This document shows, piece by piece, positions 12,565-21,318 of a DNA stretch of 27,118 bases (its first letter is position 1; the number at the start of each line of letters is the position of its first letter). This DNA comes from JAGOQQ01 sp031973235 (GTDB taxonomy: Bacteria > Patescibacteriota > Minisyncoccia > Phycocordibacterales > UBA9973), in the NCBI GenBank assembly GCA_031973235.1, contig DALYDM010000009.1, positions 1 to 27,118 on the forward strand, in the 5' to 3' direction. A model generated the notes under the pieces. It ran no database searches. It had not been told where the DNA came from and worked only from the letters and a program-made list of their open reading frames with translations. The translations under genes and the position numbers were made by a program.

Positions 12565-14280
12565 ATGACCCAAGCGCAAGCCCTGACAATTTTGAAAACT
12601 GGTGCAAATGTATTTCTGACTGGTGAACCTGGTGCAGGGAAGACATATGTGATAAATCAGTATGTTTCGTATTTGCGTACATGTGGTGTGGAGGTTGCTA
12701 TTACTGCATCCACGGGTATTGCAGCAACTCATATTGGCGGGATGACAATACATTCTTGGAGTGGGATTGGTGTGCGTGAAAAGCTTACACCGGTGGATTT
12801 GGATAAAATTTCTTCAAGTGAATACATTTCAAAAAGGGTAAGAAGAGCAAAGGTGCTTGTGATCGACGAAATTTCAATGTTAGGACCAAACACTATAGAT
12901 ATGGTTGATCAGGTGTGTCGAGAGGTTAAACAAAAGAATGAACCATTCGGTGGAATTCAGATTGTGTTTATAGGAGACTTCTTTCAATTACCACCAATTG
13001 AGAAAAAGATTTGGAATGCAGATGATCAGTCACAATTATTTGAAGATGAAGTTGCGCCACGTCCAAGGTTTGCATATGACTCTTCTGCGTGGAAAGAATC
13101 AAACCCAATCGTGTGCTACCTCACTGAGCAACATAGACAAGAAGATAATGATTTTCTCCAGGTTCTTACAGCAATACGAGACAACTCTTTTTCGAATCGT
13201 CATTTGGAAATTGTTCAAGATAGAAAAGTGTCACTCCAAAAAATTTCTCCAAATACATTGCGCTTGTTTTCGCATAATGCCGATGTCGACAGAGTAAACA
13301 ATGAAATGCTCGAGAGAATTCAGTCACCGAAAAAAGTATTTGCAATGTCAGCTGTCGGACACGAGATACTTGTAGCGATTTTAAAAAAAGGATGCATGTC
13401 TCCGGAAACACTTATCCTTAAACCTGGTGCACAGGTGATGTGTACAAAGAATAATCAAAAGCTTGGATTTGTGAACGGTACGATTGGTGAACTTGTTGGC
13501 TTTCAAAATGGTACGCAATACCCAATAATAAAAACGCGCGATGAAAAACAAATCGTTATTGAGCCAATGGAGTGGGTAGTCGAAGAAAATGGAAAGATTA
13601 AAGCAAGTATTTCACAATTTCCACTCCGTCTTGCATGGGCAATCACTGTGCACAAAAGTCAGGGAATGAGTCTTGATGAGGCGGTTGTTGATCTCTCGGG
13701 AGTGTTTGAATATGGTCAAGGATATGTAGCACTGTCTCGTGTTCGCACACTTGCTGGTTTGTATTTACTTGGATGGAATGAAAGAGCATTTCAGGTTCAC
13801 CCGGAAATATCTACCACAGATGAGAAATTTAAAATGTCTTCTGAAGAAGCCGAAGAAGGATTTGAAAAAGTGCCCAAAGAAGAAATAGAAAGAATGCATC
13901 GTAATTTTATTACTGCATCCGGCGGAGTATTTAGGGACGTTGATGAGGGGGATGATACAAAAAAAGAATTCAAGAAAGCACATACGACAGAAATTACCCA
14001 TGCACTCTGGAAGGAAGGTAAAAACATTAACCAGATTGCACAAGAGCGAAAATTAAAAGAGCAAACAATAGTTGCGCATATTGAAGAATTACTCGAAAAG
14101 AAAATGATATCTCAAGAAGAACTTTCTCGGCTTGTTACTCCTGCATTTTCAAAAAAGCTTCCAATTATTGTTTCCGAATTTCAAAAGCATGATACGCGGA
14201 AATTGACGGATGTATATGAGGCACTCAAGGAAAAATATACGTATGACGAAATACGACTTGCGCGGCTTTTTGTGGAATAG
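12565..14280 (+). CDS. PIF1/RecD-like DNA helicase with C-terminal HTH
   Basis: 571 aa, superfamily 1B. Walker A GEPGAGKT (20-27), motif Ia TASTGIAATHIGGMTIHSW (47-65), Walker B VLVIDEISML (97-106), motif III GGIQIVFIGDFFQLPP, Gln motif region LTEQHRQED, and the late motif LAWAITVHKSQGMSLDEAVVDL with YVALSRVRTLAGLYLL (UvrD_C_2). A C-terminal winged-helix/HTH_40-like segment (about 475-525, ALWKEGKNINQIAQERKL) follows, as in many bacterial RecQ and PIF1 relatives. It unwinds DNA 5' to 3', likely in replication restart, G-quadruplex resolution or repair. Monocistronic by appearance, leaderless start. Confidence 0.93.
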   Translation: MTQAQALTILKTGANVFLTGEPGAGKTYVINQYVSYLRTCGVEVAITASTGIAATHIGGMTIHSWSGIGVREKLTPVDLDKISSSEYISKRVRRAKVLVIDEISMLGPNTIDMVDQVCREVKQKNEPFGGIQIVFIGDFFQLPPIEKKIWNADDQSQLFEDEVAPRPRFAYDSSAWKESNPIVCYLTEQHRQEDNDFLQVLTAIRDNSFSNRHLEIVQDRKVSLQKISPNTLRLFSHNADVDRVNNEMLERIQSPKKVFAMSAVGHEILVAILKKGCMSPETLILKPGAQVMCTKNNQKLGFVNGTIGELVGFQNGTQYPIIKTRDEKQIVIEPMEWVVEENGKIKASISQFPLRLAWAITVHKSQGMSLDEAVVDLSGVFEYGQGYVALSRVRTLAGLYLLGWNERAFQVHPEISTTDEKFKMSSEEAEEGFEKVPKEEIERMHRNFITASGGVFRDVDEGDDTKKEFKKAHTTEITHALWKEGKNINQIAQERKLKEQTIVAHIEELLEKKMISQEELSRLVTPAFSKKLPIIVSEFQKHDTRKLTDVYEALKEKYTYDEIRLARLFVE

Positions 14281-14293
14281 AGATAGAGTTAGG

Positions 14294-14302
14294 TGATATA
14301 CT
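14294..14302 (+). promoter_or_regulatory. Extended -10 box before the 187-aa gene
   Basis: TGATATACT, 6 nt, ATG 14309. Confidence 0.6.
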
Positions 14303-14308
14303 GCAAGT

Positions 14309-14872
14309 ATGAATTTTTTACGAACTCATAAAAAACAAATTGCAATCACTGTTGTTTTTTTGTGCATGATTACATGTGGATACTTTGTTGCTCGTTATTT
14401 TTTGAATAAAGAAACATACACCAGAACTCTTCCTGTGAGATCACGTGACATAGTAGGAGAAGCAGGGAATATGATGTTTACAATTAAGGGAGTAGAGGTC
14501 CCACTTAAGAACGGTGTTGCAACGGTTGAGGGATTGCCTGGTACTGTCAAAATGATGTCAAAGTCTCTTGAGATTGATTTTAATAATGATCAAGTATTAG
14601 ACAGAGCGGTAATTATCAAAAATGATAGAAATGATGGAACAGTTTATTTTTATGCAAGTGTAGTACTTGTTGGTGCTGATAAAGCTCTTACAAACACCAA
14701 CACCATTTCACTAGGCGAAGGATCACTTATTCAAAGAATGCTCGAGTTGCCAGATAATACCTTTTCTATAGAATATCTTGAAAGAAAAACTCCTAAAGAA
14801 TCGCCGTCCATTCCAAGAAAAAAAGTGTTTAAAGTGGAAGGATATACCCTCAGTGAGGTCACTAAAAAATAA
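14309..14872 (+). CDS. Membrane-anchored hypothetical protein
   Basis: 187 aa: short basic N-terminus (MNFLRTHKKQ), one membrane helix (about 11-31), and an extracytoplasmic beta-rich domain. The stretch LEIDFNNDQVLDRAVIIKNDRNDGTVYFYASVVLV resembles a VCBS/FG-GAP-like blade with the Asp-rich DFNNDQVLD calcium-type loop. A second conserved-looking part is TIKGVEVPLKNGVATVEGLPG. I do not know a function. It stands alone between the helicase and a bidirectional terminator. Leaderless start. Confidence 0.7.
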   Translation: MNFLRTHKKQIAITVVFLCMITCGYFVARYFLNKETYTRTLPVRSRDIVGEAGNMMFTIKGVEVPLKNGVATVEGLPGTVKMMSKSLEIDFNNDQVLDRAVIIKNDRNDGTVYFYASVVLVGADKALTNTNTISLGEGSLIQRMLELPDNTFSIEYLERKTPKESPSIPRKKVFKVEGYTLSEVTKK

Positions 14873-14897
14873 CACCCCGACAGTGTGGGGTGTTTTT
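14871..14897. terminator. Bidirectional terminator between convergent genes
   Basis: Perfect 8-bp stem AACACCCC (14871-14878) / GGGGTGTT (14887-14894), preceded by A6 and followed by T run; serves both the 187-aa gene and the SDR gene. Confidence 0.85.
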
Positions 14898-14898
14898 A

Positions 14899-15747
14899 TT
14901 ATTCAAATACCACTTCAAATGAATCAATTCCATCAGCCGGAATTTTTACTATTCTTTCCAGTGAAAGTCCTTCGATTTTTTCAGCAATATCATCTTCTTT
15001 TTTATACCAAGATCCATCCGGTGACCATGCAAAGTAGTTTTCTGAGGTGATAATTTCTTGAATTATTTTTTCTTCAGAATCACTTAAGAATAATTGTATT
15101 GCATGTCTTGCAGTGATGGCAGGTGAGATAACCGCCGTGGATCCATATCTGTGGGCAATCTGTTTTGCTAACTTTCCGTATATTGATCCGGGATGAATCG
15201 CTCTAAAGAATACCAATGGATTTGATTTTGCAAGTAACATTGAATGACGCACAACATCAGCTTTTGTTCTTCCGTAGTGCATAGTGTCTTGAAATGGACT
15301 TCCAAGTATGTCAGCTATGACACTTGTAGAACCAATATCGCAAAGAATAATCTTCTCTCCTTTTTTGGTGACAAGCGAGATGACAGACTCAGCAAGTTTC
15401 ATTCCGCCAAGGTTTGTATCGTACAATTTCTTTTTTAGATCGGCATCGGATTCGAGTACATCATCGAATTCAAACATAGCAATATTGGATATCAACATGT
15501 CTATGCCATTGTTCACTAAATATGCTTTTTGAGCGATTTCATCAGGTGATTCACTGCTTAAATCTGCAACAAAAAAATGAAAACGAGATTTTTCTTCTGA
15601 ATTTAATTCTTGTGTCAGAATGTCTGCTTTTGACTGGTCGCGTCCGTTTGTCACTACGTGTGCTGTGGTTGTTGAAAGAAGTTCTTTGACAAGTGCAGAT
15701 CCTAGGTCTCCTGTGCCACCTGTGATAAATATGTTTTGAATTTTCAT
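14899..15747 (-). CDS. Short-chain dehydrogenase/reductase
   Basis: 282 aa. Nucleotide-binding ITGGTGDLGSALV (8-20); the NNAG-like site reads ISNIA (86-90), an unusual version; catalytic Ser region ILCDIGSTS (134-142), Tyr158 and Lys162 in MHYGRTKAD. So the Ser-Tyr-Lys triad is kept. The extra C-terminal 60 residues (ENYFAWSPDGSWYKKED) are outside the core. Substrate unknown; NAD(P)-dependent oxidation or reduction is likely. An extended -10 like TGATATGGT (15775-15783) lies 27 nt upstream, giving a short leader, so this gene breaks the leaderless rule. Confidence 0.85.
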   Translation of the reverse strand: MKIQNIFITGGTGDLGSALVKELLSTTTAHVVTNGRDQSKADILTQELNSEEKSRFHFFVADLSSESPDEIAQKAYLVNNGIDMLISNIAMFEFDDVLESDADLKKKLYDTNLGGMKLAESVISLVTKKGEKIILCDIGSTSVIADILGSPFQDTMHYGRTKADVVRHSMLLAKSNPLVFFRAIHPGSIYGKLAKQIAHRYGSTAVISPAITARHAIQLFLSDSEEKIIQEIITSENYFAWSPDGSWYKKEDDIAEKIEGLSLERIVKIPADGIDSFEVVFE

Positions 15748-15819
15748 GTTCGTATGGTTGTTTTGGTAAAGGTTACCATATCATATCTCAAAATCCTACT
15801 TTCTCATAAGTGTTCATCT

Positions 15820-15828
15820 TGCTATACT
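15820..15828 (+). promoter_or_regulatory. Extended -10 box of the ABC transporter operon
   Basis: TGCTATACT, 6 nt, ATG 15835. It decides the start of the 48-aa gene, excluding the longer frame from 15736. Confidence 0.65.
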
Positions 15829-15834
15829 TCAATT

Positions 15835-15981
15835 ATGAATAAGAAGAATCTTGTAATTTTCGGATTGATACTCGCGAATGCCGCGATTTTTGCATTTGCC
15901 TTAAGTTTCTTGTCGCAAGGATTATTAGAAAAGACAAAAGACACATATACTGCGCAGGGAATTGATGCGTATCTTGAATAA
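15835..15981 (+). CDS. 48-aa single-span membrane peptide heading the ABC operon
   Basis: MNKKNLVIFGLILANAAIFAF begins a 48-aa protein with one helix (about 6-27) and a short amphipathic, charged tail ending DAYLE. No family recognised. It lies 2 nt before the permease gene, and its promoter is the only one seen for the three genes, so it is probably a small subunit or modulator of this transporter. A longer reading from 15736 would run through the divergent promoter region and is unlikely. Confidence 0.65.
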   Translation: MNKKNLVIFGLILANAAIFAFALSFLSQGLLEKTKDTYTAQGIDAYLE

Positions 15982-15983
15982 GT

Positions 15984-17267
15984 ATGTATAGAAAACACAG
16001 AGAATCATTTTGGGAAAAATTTAAAACAGCGTTGAAGGTGGGATCATTTTTAGCGTATCGCGATATCAAAGGTGCAAATAAGTGGACAACCTCACTTATT
16101 GTTTTTGTTATGACACTTACATTTTTAAACTTGATTGTCATTAGTGGTATTCTTGTGGGACTTATTCAGGGATCAGTAGAATCAAATAAAAAACGTTATA
16201 CTGGTGATATCATCATTTCTCCATTTCTCTCAAAAGAATATGTCGAAAACAGTCAGGAAATAATCACCATTGCAAAAACAATACCAGGCTACTCGCTTCT
16301 TACTGCTCGTTATGCACAAAGTGGTCGAGTAGAAAGTAATTATAAAGATACACTTCTTCCCGGGGAGAAGATAAATAGTGTTGGTGGTATTGTTGCAGGT
16401 ATTAATCCTGTAATAGAAGATAAAGTAACAGGACTTTCTGAGGTTATCCTGGAAGGATCATACTTAGCACCAGGGGATACAGATAAAATAATGATTGGGT
16501 CGGATTTACTTTTCAAATATACGCCGATTGAATCACCAAGTTTTTCAACTTTAAAAAATGTTGAAATTGGATCACGGGTGCGATTGACTGTTGGTTCAAA
16601 TACAAAAGAGTATTACATCAAAGGAATTGTTAAATCAAAAGCGGGAGATGTAGATCAGAGAATTTTTATGATTGATAGTGAGCTTAGAAAACTTGCAGGA
16701 AGAAATGATTTGAATGTTGATGAAATTGCGATTGTTTTGAAAGATCCAGCATTTATAGCATCAGCAAAAGACGCATTGGTCAGAAGTGGTGTGGAGAAGT
16801 ATGGGCGTGTACAAACTGCAGAAGAGGCACAGCCAAAATTTCTTCAGGACATCAAGGCAACCTTTGCAATTCTCGGAAACGTAATTGGTTCAATTGGACT
16901 CGCTGTGGCCTCAATAACTATTTTTATTGTAATTTTCGTCAATGCAATCACTCGAAGAAGATTTATTGGAATATTGAAAGGAATAGGTATTGATTCACGT
17001 GCGATTCTGGTGTCATACATGATTCAATCGTTGTTTTACGCACTCGCTGGGGTGATAGTTGGTGTGGTAATAATTTTTGGATTCCTCAAGCCATACTTCG
17101 ATATTCACCCAATCAATTTCCCATTTTCTGACGGAATACTCGTAGCTACGCCGATGGGTACATTTATACGAGCAATGATTTTGTTTGTTGCGACACTCAT
17201 TGCAGGATTTATTCCAGCGCGAATTGTTATTAAACAAAATACACTTGATGCAATTCTAGGAAGATAA
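15984..17267 (+). CDS. ABC transporter permease, MacB/FtsX type
   Basis: 427 aa with the MacB/LolC topology: helix 1 at about 34-58, a large outer domain (about 60-295), then three helices near 298-325, 345-370 and 392-415. The FtsX domain shows NAITRRRFIGILKGIGIDSRAILVSY, which couples to the ATPase, and the closing IPARIVIKQNTLDAILGR is typical. Such transporters are mechanotransmitters, moving lipoproteins, peptides or antibiotics, or acting on outer proteins rather than through a channel. Substrate unknown. The ATPase gene follows 5 nt later. Confidence 0.9.
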   Translation: MYRKHRESFWEKFKTALKVGSFLAYRDIKGANKWTTSLIVFVMTLTFLNLIVISGILVGLIQGSVESNKKRYTGDIIISPFLSKEYVENSQEIITIAKTIPGYSLLTARYAQSGRVESNYKDTLLPGEKINSVGGIVAGINPVIEDKVTGLSEVILEGSYLAPGDTDKIMIGSDLLFKYTPIESPSFSTLKNVEIGSRVRLTVGSNTKEYYIKGIVKSKAGDVDQRIFMIDSELRKLAGRNDLNVDEIAIVLKDPAFIASAKDALVRSGVEKYGRVQTAEEAQPKFLQDIKATFAILGNVIGSIGLAVASITIFIVIFVNAITRRRFIGILKGIGIDSRAILVSYMIQSLFYALAGVIVGVVIIFGFLKPYFDIHPINFPFSDGILVATPMGTFIRAMILFVATLIAGFIPARIVIKQNTLDAILGR

Positions 17268-17272
17268 ACTAT

Positions 17273-17953
17273 ATGATTAATGCAAAAAATATCGTAAAAA
17301 AATTTAAGAGCGGTTCAGGAGAAATCACTGCATTGTCAGGTGTTGACCTTTCTGTAAAAGAAGGAGAGTTTGTGTCTATTACTGGTCGTTCTGGTTCCGG
17401 GAAGTCAACGCTTCTGTATCAACTCTCACTTCTTGATCATCCGACTGATGGATCAATCGAAGTTGATGGTGTGGATGTAATGAAGCTATCAAGTGAAGAA
17501 CGAACAGAGTTTCGTTTGCACGAGCTTGGATATGTGTTTCAAGATTATGCTGTGCTTCCAGCATTGACTGCATGTGAGAACGTGATGTTGCCACTGCTTA
17601 TGCAAGGTAAGTCAAATCATCATGCAAAAGAAAAAGCAGAGATGGCATTAATAAAAGTAGGACTAGGTGATCGAATGGAAAACTATCCTGCGCAACTCTC
17701 AGGTGGACAACAACAAAGAGTTGCTATTGCGCGAGCAATCGCACACAGTCCAAAAATTATTTTTGCAGATGAGCCGACTGCAAACCTAGACAGTGAGACA
17801 TCTCAAACTGTACTAGATACATTTTTGGATTTACATAAAGATGGTCAAACGATAGTCATGGTCACACATGAACCTGAGTATGCAGCGTTGACTGATAGGA
17901 CAATAGTATTGTCAGACGGCAAAATTATAGAAGATATAAAAAATAAAAAATAA
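17273..17953 (+). CDS. ABC transporter ATP-binding protein, MacB/LolD type
   Basis: 226 aa, complete. Walker A GRSGSGKST (38-46), Q loop FQD (89-91), signature LSGGQQQR (142-149), Walker B IIFADEPTA (162-170) and the switch His199 in MVTHEP. The spacing and the EITALSGVDLSVKEGEF opening match the LolD/MacB subgroup. It powers the upstream permease at the cytoplasmic face. The terminator begins inside its stop codon. Confidence 0.95.
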   Translation: MINAKNIVKKFKSGSGEITALSGVDLSVKEGEFVSITGRSGSGKSTLLYQLSLLDHPTDGSIEVDGVDVMKLSSEERTEFRLHELGYVFQDYAVLPALTACENVMLPLLMQGKSNHHAKEKAEMALIKVGLGDRMENYPAQLSGGQQQRVAIARAIAHSPKIIFADEPTANLDSETSQTVLDTFLDLHKDGQTIVMVTHEPEYAALTDRTIVLSDGKIIEDIKNKK

Positions 17954-17973
17954 CACCGCAAGGTGTTATTTTG
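17949..17973. terminator. Terminator of the ABC operon
   Basis: 9-bp stem AATAACACC (17949-17957) / GGTGTTATT (17962-17970) with GCAA tetraloop, then TTG; A-rich on the other side, so possibly bidirectional. Confidence 0.8.
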
Positions 17974-18099
17974 TTATAGACCAAATAATTCACTAATCAT
18001 ATCAGACCATTGCTTGTTGAGATGTGTAACCACAAGAAATGAAGGAATGAATATAAGTGCAAAAGGCACAAAAATTATATACTTGAAAGTTTTTTCCAT
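17974..18099 (-). CDS. Possible 41-aa single-span membrane peptide
   Basis: The gap between the ABC ATPase and the next gene holds a minus frame from ATG 18099 giving 41 aa with a hydrophobic helix (about 5-25, IIFVPFALIFIPSFLVV) and a polar tail. No clear promoter box lies at the expected distance and no family is recognised. A longer reading from 18168 would overlap the next gene's promoter. Coding potential is plausible but not proven. Confidence 0.35.
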   Translation of the reverse strand: MEKTFKYIIFVPFALIFIPSFLVVTHLNKQWSDMISELFGL

Positions 18100-18131
18100 G
18101 AGTGATTGTTTTCCATCAGTGTGAAAATATA

Positions 18132-18140
18132 TGATACGAT
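18132..18140 (+). promoter_or_regulatory. Extended -10 box before the 182-aa gene
   Basis: TGATACGAT, 6 nt, ATG 18147. Confidence 0.5.
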
Positions 18141-18146
18141 AGTGAT

Positions 18147-18695
18147 ATGGTAGCAAAAAAATCAACACTAAAGGGTATTATTTTCATCTTAATTCTAATC
18201 GTGATTGTGATGGGATATAGTATGTATACCACATCAGTCAAAAACAAAAAAGAGACGTATGTTTCTTCATCGAGTGATACTACTTCTGTAGAGAATAACA
18301 CCAAAGAATCAAATGAGTCTCTTTCGCAAACATCAACACCAAAAGTTATGGAAGATGGTGTGATTGAGGATGAAAAAGTCATGACAGTTTCAGAAATGGA
18401 GCAATGTGAAAAAGATTTTACTGCTGAGATTAAAAAAAATAAGACAGAATATGAAAAAGGTAGAATACTTGTAGGCTTCACCAAGGATACTTCGTTCACT
18501 GAGGCAAAGGCTGTTGTTGCTCGGTATGATCTAGTGCCAGCTCTTGCTGGTGTTGATGAGTCATCATACTCACTTACCCATCTGTTGACTATTAATGTTC
18601 CCACAGGAAGAGAGCCTCATTTTGTATGTGTGTTTAAGCAAGACTCATCCGTGCGATACTCAAACGTAAGTTCATACTTGTTTTTACATGATTAG
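18147..18695 (+). CDS. Anchored secreted protein with a protease-inhibitor-like C-terminal fold
   Basis: 182 aa: helix at about 10-28, then a Ser/Thr-rich linker (35-75), then a folded part. The segment GRILVGFTKDTSFTEAKAVV (105-124) continuing ARYDLVPAL resembles the small beta-alpha-beta repeats found in propeptides of subtilisin-like proteases and related inhibitors (strand, then a helix with EA--VV--Y). Two cysteines (in MEQCEKD and FVCVFK) flank it. No protease is nearby. The resemblance is weak and by eye only; treat as hypothetical. Confidence 0.65.
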   Translation: MVAKKSTLKGIIFILILIVIVMGYSMYTTSVKNKKETYVSSSSDTTSVENNTKESNESLSQTSTPKVMEDGVIEDEKVMTVSEMEQCEKDFTAEIKKNKTEYEKGRILVGFTKDTSFTEAKAVVARYDLVPALAGVDESSYSLTHLLTINVPTGREPHFVCVFKQDSSVRYSNVSSYLFLHD

Positions 18696-18731
18696 TATCT
18701 AATTCTTGTCTATGGTATTGTAATTTACATT

Positions 18732-19634
18732 ATGTCTAATACATCACACTCTACTACTGCATCTTTGTCGCTTGAAATTCTTGCTCCAACAAAGGATTAT
18801 GAACTTATTGATTCTGGAAATGGCAGAAAACTTGAGCGCTTTGGAAATGTGGTCTTGTCTCGACCCGATCCTCAGGCGTTATGGAATACGTTTCTTTCTG
18901 AAGAAAAATGGAATGATGCAGATGCGTATTTTGTACGAAAAGGAAATTCAACTGAATGGAAATTTAATAATAAGAACATGCCTCGTGAGTGGACAGTAAC
19001 TTTTGATGTGATTTCTCTTTGGGTTAAACCAACCTCATTTAAGCACACCGGAGTTTTCCCTGAACAACTTTCAAACTGGAAATGGATGAGTGACGCAATT
19101 TCAACTTCAAAAATTGAAAATCCAAAAGTTCTTAATCTGTTTGGATATACAGGAGGAGCAACACTTGCATGCGCACACGCGGGTGCGCACGTGACACACG
19201 TTGATGGATCGAAGGTTTCTGTGGGGTGGGCAAAAGACAATGCAGAACTCTCTGGTCTCAAAGATGCACCGATACGTTACTTGATAGATGATGCACGAGC
19301 ATTTGTTGCACGAGAGATTCGACGAGGAAATACGTATCATGGAATAATAATGGATCCGCCATCATTTGGATACGGACCAAAAGATGAGCCATGGAAAATT
19401 GAAGAACACTTAAAAGAATTGATGGAGCTTGCTTTGAAAATTCTCGACAAAGATGCACTCTTTGTGGTGTTAAATGGATACGCTTCAGGTTTTTCAGCAT
19501 TGTCATATAAAAACATGCTTTCTGTTGTTGTTGATGAAAGAGGAGGAAACATTGAGTGTGGAGAGCTGGCACTACAAGCATCATCTGATGGAAGATTGTT
19601 GCCTGCAGGTATTTTTGCACGATGGAAAAAATAG
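18732..19634 (+). CDS. Class I SAM-dependent methyltransferase, RlmI-like, without PUA domain
   Basis: 300 aa. Motif I is VLNLFGYTGGATLACA (133-148), the SAM acidic residue D158 is in HVDGSK, and the catalytic-region motif is MDPPSFGYG (207-215), as in the RlmI/RlmK-like rRNA cytosine methyltransferases. Residues 1-120 (LIDSGNGRKLERFGNVVLSRPDPQALW) form the family's N-terminal beta domain. The PUA domain of E. coli RlmI is absent. Probable rRNA m5C methylation; target unknown. TGGTATTGT sits 10 nt before the ATG. Confidence 0.88.
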   Translation: MSNTSHSTTASLSLEILAPTKDYELIDSGNGRKLERFGNVVLSRPDPQALWNTFLSEEKWNDADAYFVRKGNSTEWKFNNKNMPREWTVTFDVISLWVKPTSFKHTGVFPEQLSNWKWMSDAISTSKIENPKVLNLFGYTGGATLACAHAGAHVTHVDGSKVSVGWAKDNAELSGLKDAPIRYLIDDARAFVAREIRRGNTYHGIIMDPPSFGYGPKDEPWKIEEHLKELMELALKILDKDALFVVLNGYASGFSALSYKNMLSVVVDERGGNIECGELALQASSDGRLLPAGIFARWKK

Positions 19635-19641
19635 TTCTGCC

Positions 19642-19650
19642 TGGTACACT
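19642..19650 (+). promoter_or_regulatory. Extended -10 box before the TIGR01777 gene
   Basis: TGGTACACT, 6 nt, ATG 19657. Confidence 0.55.
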
Positions 19651-19656
19651 TAACGT

Positions 19657-20553
19657 ATGAAAAATATTATTCTCACTGGTGGTTCTGGATTTATCGGGAC
19701 ATATTTAACCAAGCAACTCTTGAGTGAAGGTTATAGTGTGACAGTGGTTGATATTGTTGCACCTCGTATCTCTGATTCAAATGTTTCGTTTTTTAAACAT
19801 GACATTGTCAAAGAACAGATTCCTGAGTCGGTCATTGAAGATAGTTTTGGAATAATTCATCTAGCAGGTGTTCCTATATTTCATCGATGGACCGCATCAT
19901 ATAAAAAGCTTATTTTAGAAAGCCGTGTTGCTTCAACAAAAAATATTGTAAGTGCAATTTCAAAATGTTCTAAGAAGCCAGAAGTGTTTGTGTGCGCATC
20001 TGCTGTTGGATACTATGGTGATTCAAAGGAATTACTCATTGAGACATCACCAAGAGGAAATGATTTTCTCTCTGGCGTGTGTGTGAGATGGGAACAGGAG
20101 GCACAGAAAGCAAATGATTTTGGTGTGCGAGTGGTATCACTTCGTACTGCAAATGTGTTAGGAAAGGGTGGAATGCTCGGAGTGCTTGTTCCATTGTTTA
20201 AAAAATGGATCGGAGGATATTTTGGGTCAGGAAGCCAATCGATGCCATGGGTGCATTACAAAGATATTATTTCAATGTATGTGTTCGCGCTCTCTCATCC
20301 ACTGTCTGGTCCTTACAATACTCATGCGGGTGAGTATGTCACTCAAAAATTTTTTATGAAATGTGTTGCGGATGTAGTGGGAAGTCCGATAGTGTGGCGA
20401 ATCCCAGTGTGGGCAGTGCGAATTTTGTACGGAGAATTTGCAGATGTGTTTATTGTGAATCAAAAAATATCATCACAAAAGATTAAGGGTGCAGGATATG
20501 TATTTCATTACGAAATACTTAAGGAAGCGCTACAAGATGTGCTTTCAGAATAA
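19657..20553 (+). CDS. TIGR01777-family NAD-dependent epimerase-like protein
   Basis: 298 aa, extended SDR. Glycine motif ILTGGSGFIGTYL (5-17); IIHLAGVPI (68-76); VCASAVGYYGD (112-122), which contains the YYG and Ser of the catalytic site; LRTANVLGKGGML (167-179); and PWVHYKDII (203-211), all marks of the YfcH/SDR39U1 group. Physiological substrate is unknown across the family. The catalytic Lys of YxxxK is not in the standard position, which is normal for this group. Single gene with leaderless start. Confidence 0.9.
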   Translation: MKNIILTGGSGFIGTYLTKQLLSEGYSVTVVDIVAPRISDSNVSFFKHDIVKEQIPESVIEDSFGIIHLAGVPIFHRWTASYKKLILESRVASTKNIVSAISKCSKKPEVFVCASAVGYYGDSKELLIETSPRGNDFLSGVCVRWEQEAQKANDFGVRVVSLRTANVLGKGGMLGVLVPLFKKWIGGYFGSGSQSMPWVHYKDIISMYVFALSHPLSGPYNTHAGEYVTQKFFMKCVADVVGSPIVWRIPVWAVRILYGEFADVFIVNQKISSQKIKGAGYVFHYEILKEALQDVLSE

Positions 20554-20555
20554 TG

Positions 20556-20564
20556 TGTTACACT
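20556..20564 (+). promoter_or_regulatory. Extended -10 box upstream of the nitroreductase
   Basis: TGTTACACT, 32 nt before ATG 20597; predicted leader of about 26 nt, an exception to the leaderless pattern. Confidence 0.4.
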
Positions 20565-20596
20565 ACACATACATTATTAATAATCACAACAATTAC

Positions 20597-21214
20597 ATGT
20601 CCGCACTAGAAGAAAAATTACAATGGAGATATGCAACAAAAAAGTTTGATGGTCGTGAAATTTCACAAGAAGACTTGGCACGTATTCTTGAAGCCATCAG
20701 ATTTGCTCCGACATCGTTTGGGTTACAACCTTTTCACGTAACAGTAGTTAAAGATAAAGAACTCAAAGAGACATTGAAATCGCTTTCATGGAATCAAGAA
20801 CAAGTCACAACATGTTCGCATGTACTCGTGTTCTCTTCACGAACAGATTTTATGAATCGAACTGATGAGTTTTTTAAATTGATGACAGGAGGAAATTCTG
20901 AAATCGAGGAAAAACTCAAAGGATACAGAGATATGATAGAGGGTACTGTTAAAAACCTAGAAGGATATCAAGCGGTGACATGGGCAGGGAAGCAAGCGTA
21001 TATTGCACTTGGTTTTGCGCTCGCGACATGTGCTGAACTTTCGATTGATTCATGTCCAATGGAAGGATTCGACAGAGACGGATTCAAAAAAGCATTGGAT
21101 TTACCAGAACATATTCATCCACAAGTTATGCTCACTGTTGGATACCGAGATTCATCAGATCTCGTGCGTCCGAAGGTGCGATTTTCAAATGAAGATTTGT
21201 TTGATATACGCTAA
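20597..21214 (+). CDS. Nitroreductase-family flavoprotein
   Basis: 205 aa from ATG 20597; the in-frame extension to 20489 lies inside the previous gene and is rejected. The FMN-binding opening is WRYATKKFDGREIS (10-23), followed by ILEAIRFAPTSFGLQPFHVTVV (31-52), the S-G-QP phosphate site, and SIDSCPMEGFDRDGFKKAL (NfsB-like P-M-GF motif). TVGYRDSSD closes it. Such enzymes reduce quinones, nitroaromatics or NAD(P)H-linked substrates. In a cell with few redox enzymes it may serve quinone or oxygen detoxification. Confidence 0.92.
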   Translation: MSALEEKLQWRYATKKFDGREISQEDLARILEAIRFAPTSFGLQPFHVTVVKDKELKETLKSLSWNQEQVTTCSHVLVFSSRTDFMNRTDEFFKLMTGGNSEIEEKLKGYRDMIEGTVKNLEGYQAVTWAGKQAYIALGFALATCAELSIDSCPMEGFDRDGFKKALDLPEHIHPQVMLTVGYRDSSDLVRPKVRFSNEDLFDIR

Positions 21215-21215
21215 T

Positions 21216-21242
21216 AAAAATCCCCAAGTTTTGGGGATTTTT
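21216..21242. terminator. Terminator after the nitroreductase
   Basis: Perfect 12-bp stem AAAAATCCCCAA/TTGGGGATTTTT with 3-nt loop. Confidence 0.9.
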
Positions 21243-21268
21243 ATGTTAAAGAACGCTTCTAAAAGTAC

Positions 21269-21297
21269 TTGACAAAGTGTATATAATATGATATTAT
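21269..21297 (+). promoter_or_regulatory. Near-consensus promoter of the 53-aa gene
   Basis: TTGACA (21269-21274, perfect), 17-nt spacer carrying TG at 21289-21290, TATTAT (21292-21297). A further TATAAT at 21282-21287 overlaps. This is the best sigma-70 promoter in the window. Predicted start near 21304, leader about 15 nt. Confidence 0.8.
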
Positions 21298-21318
21298 TGT
21301 ATTTGAAACAAGCACACT

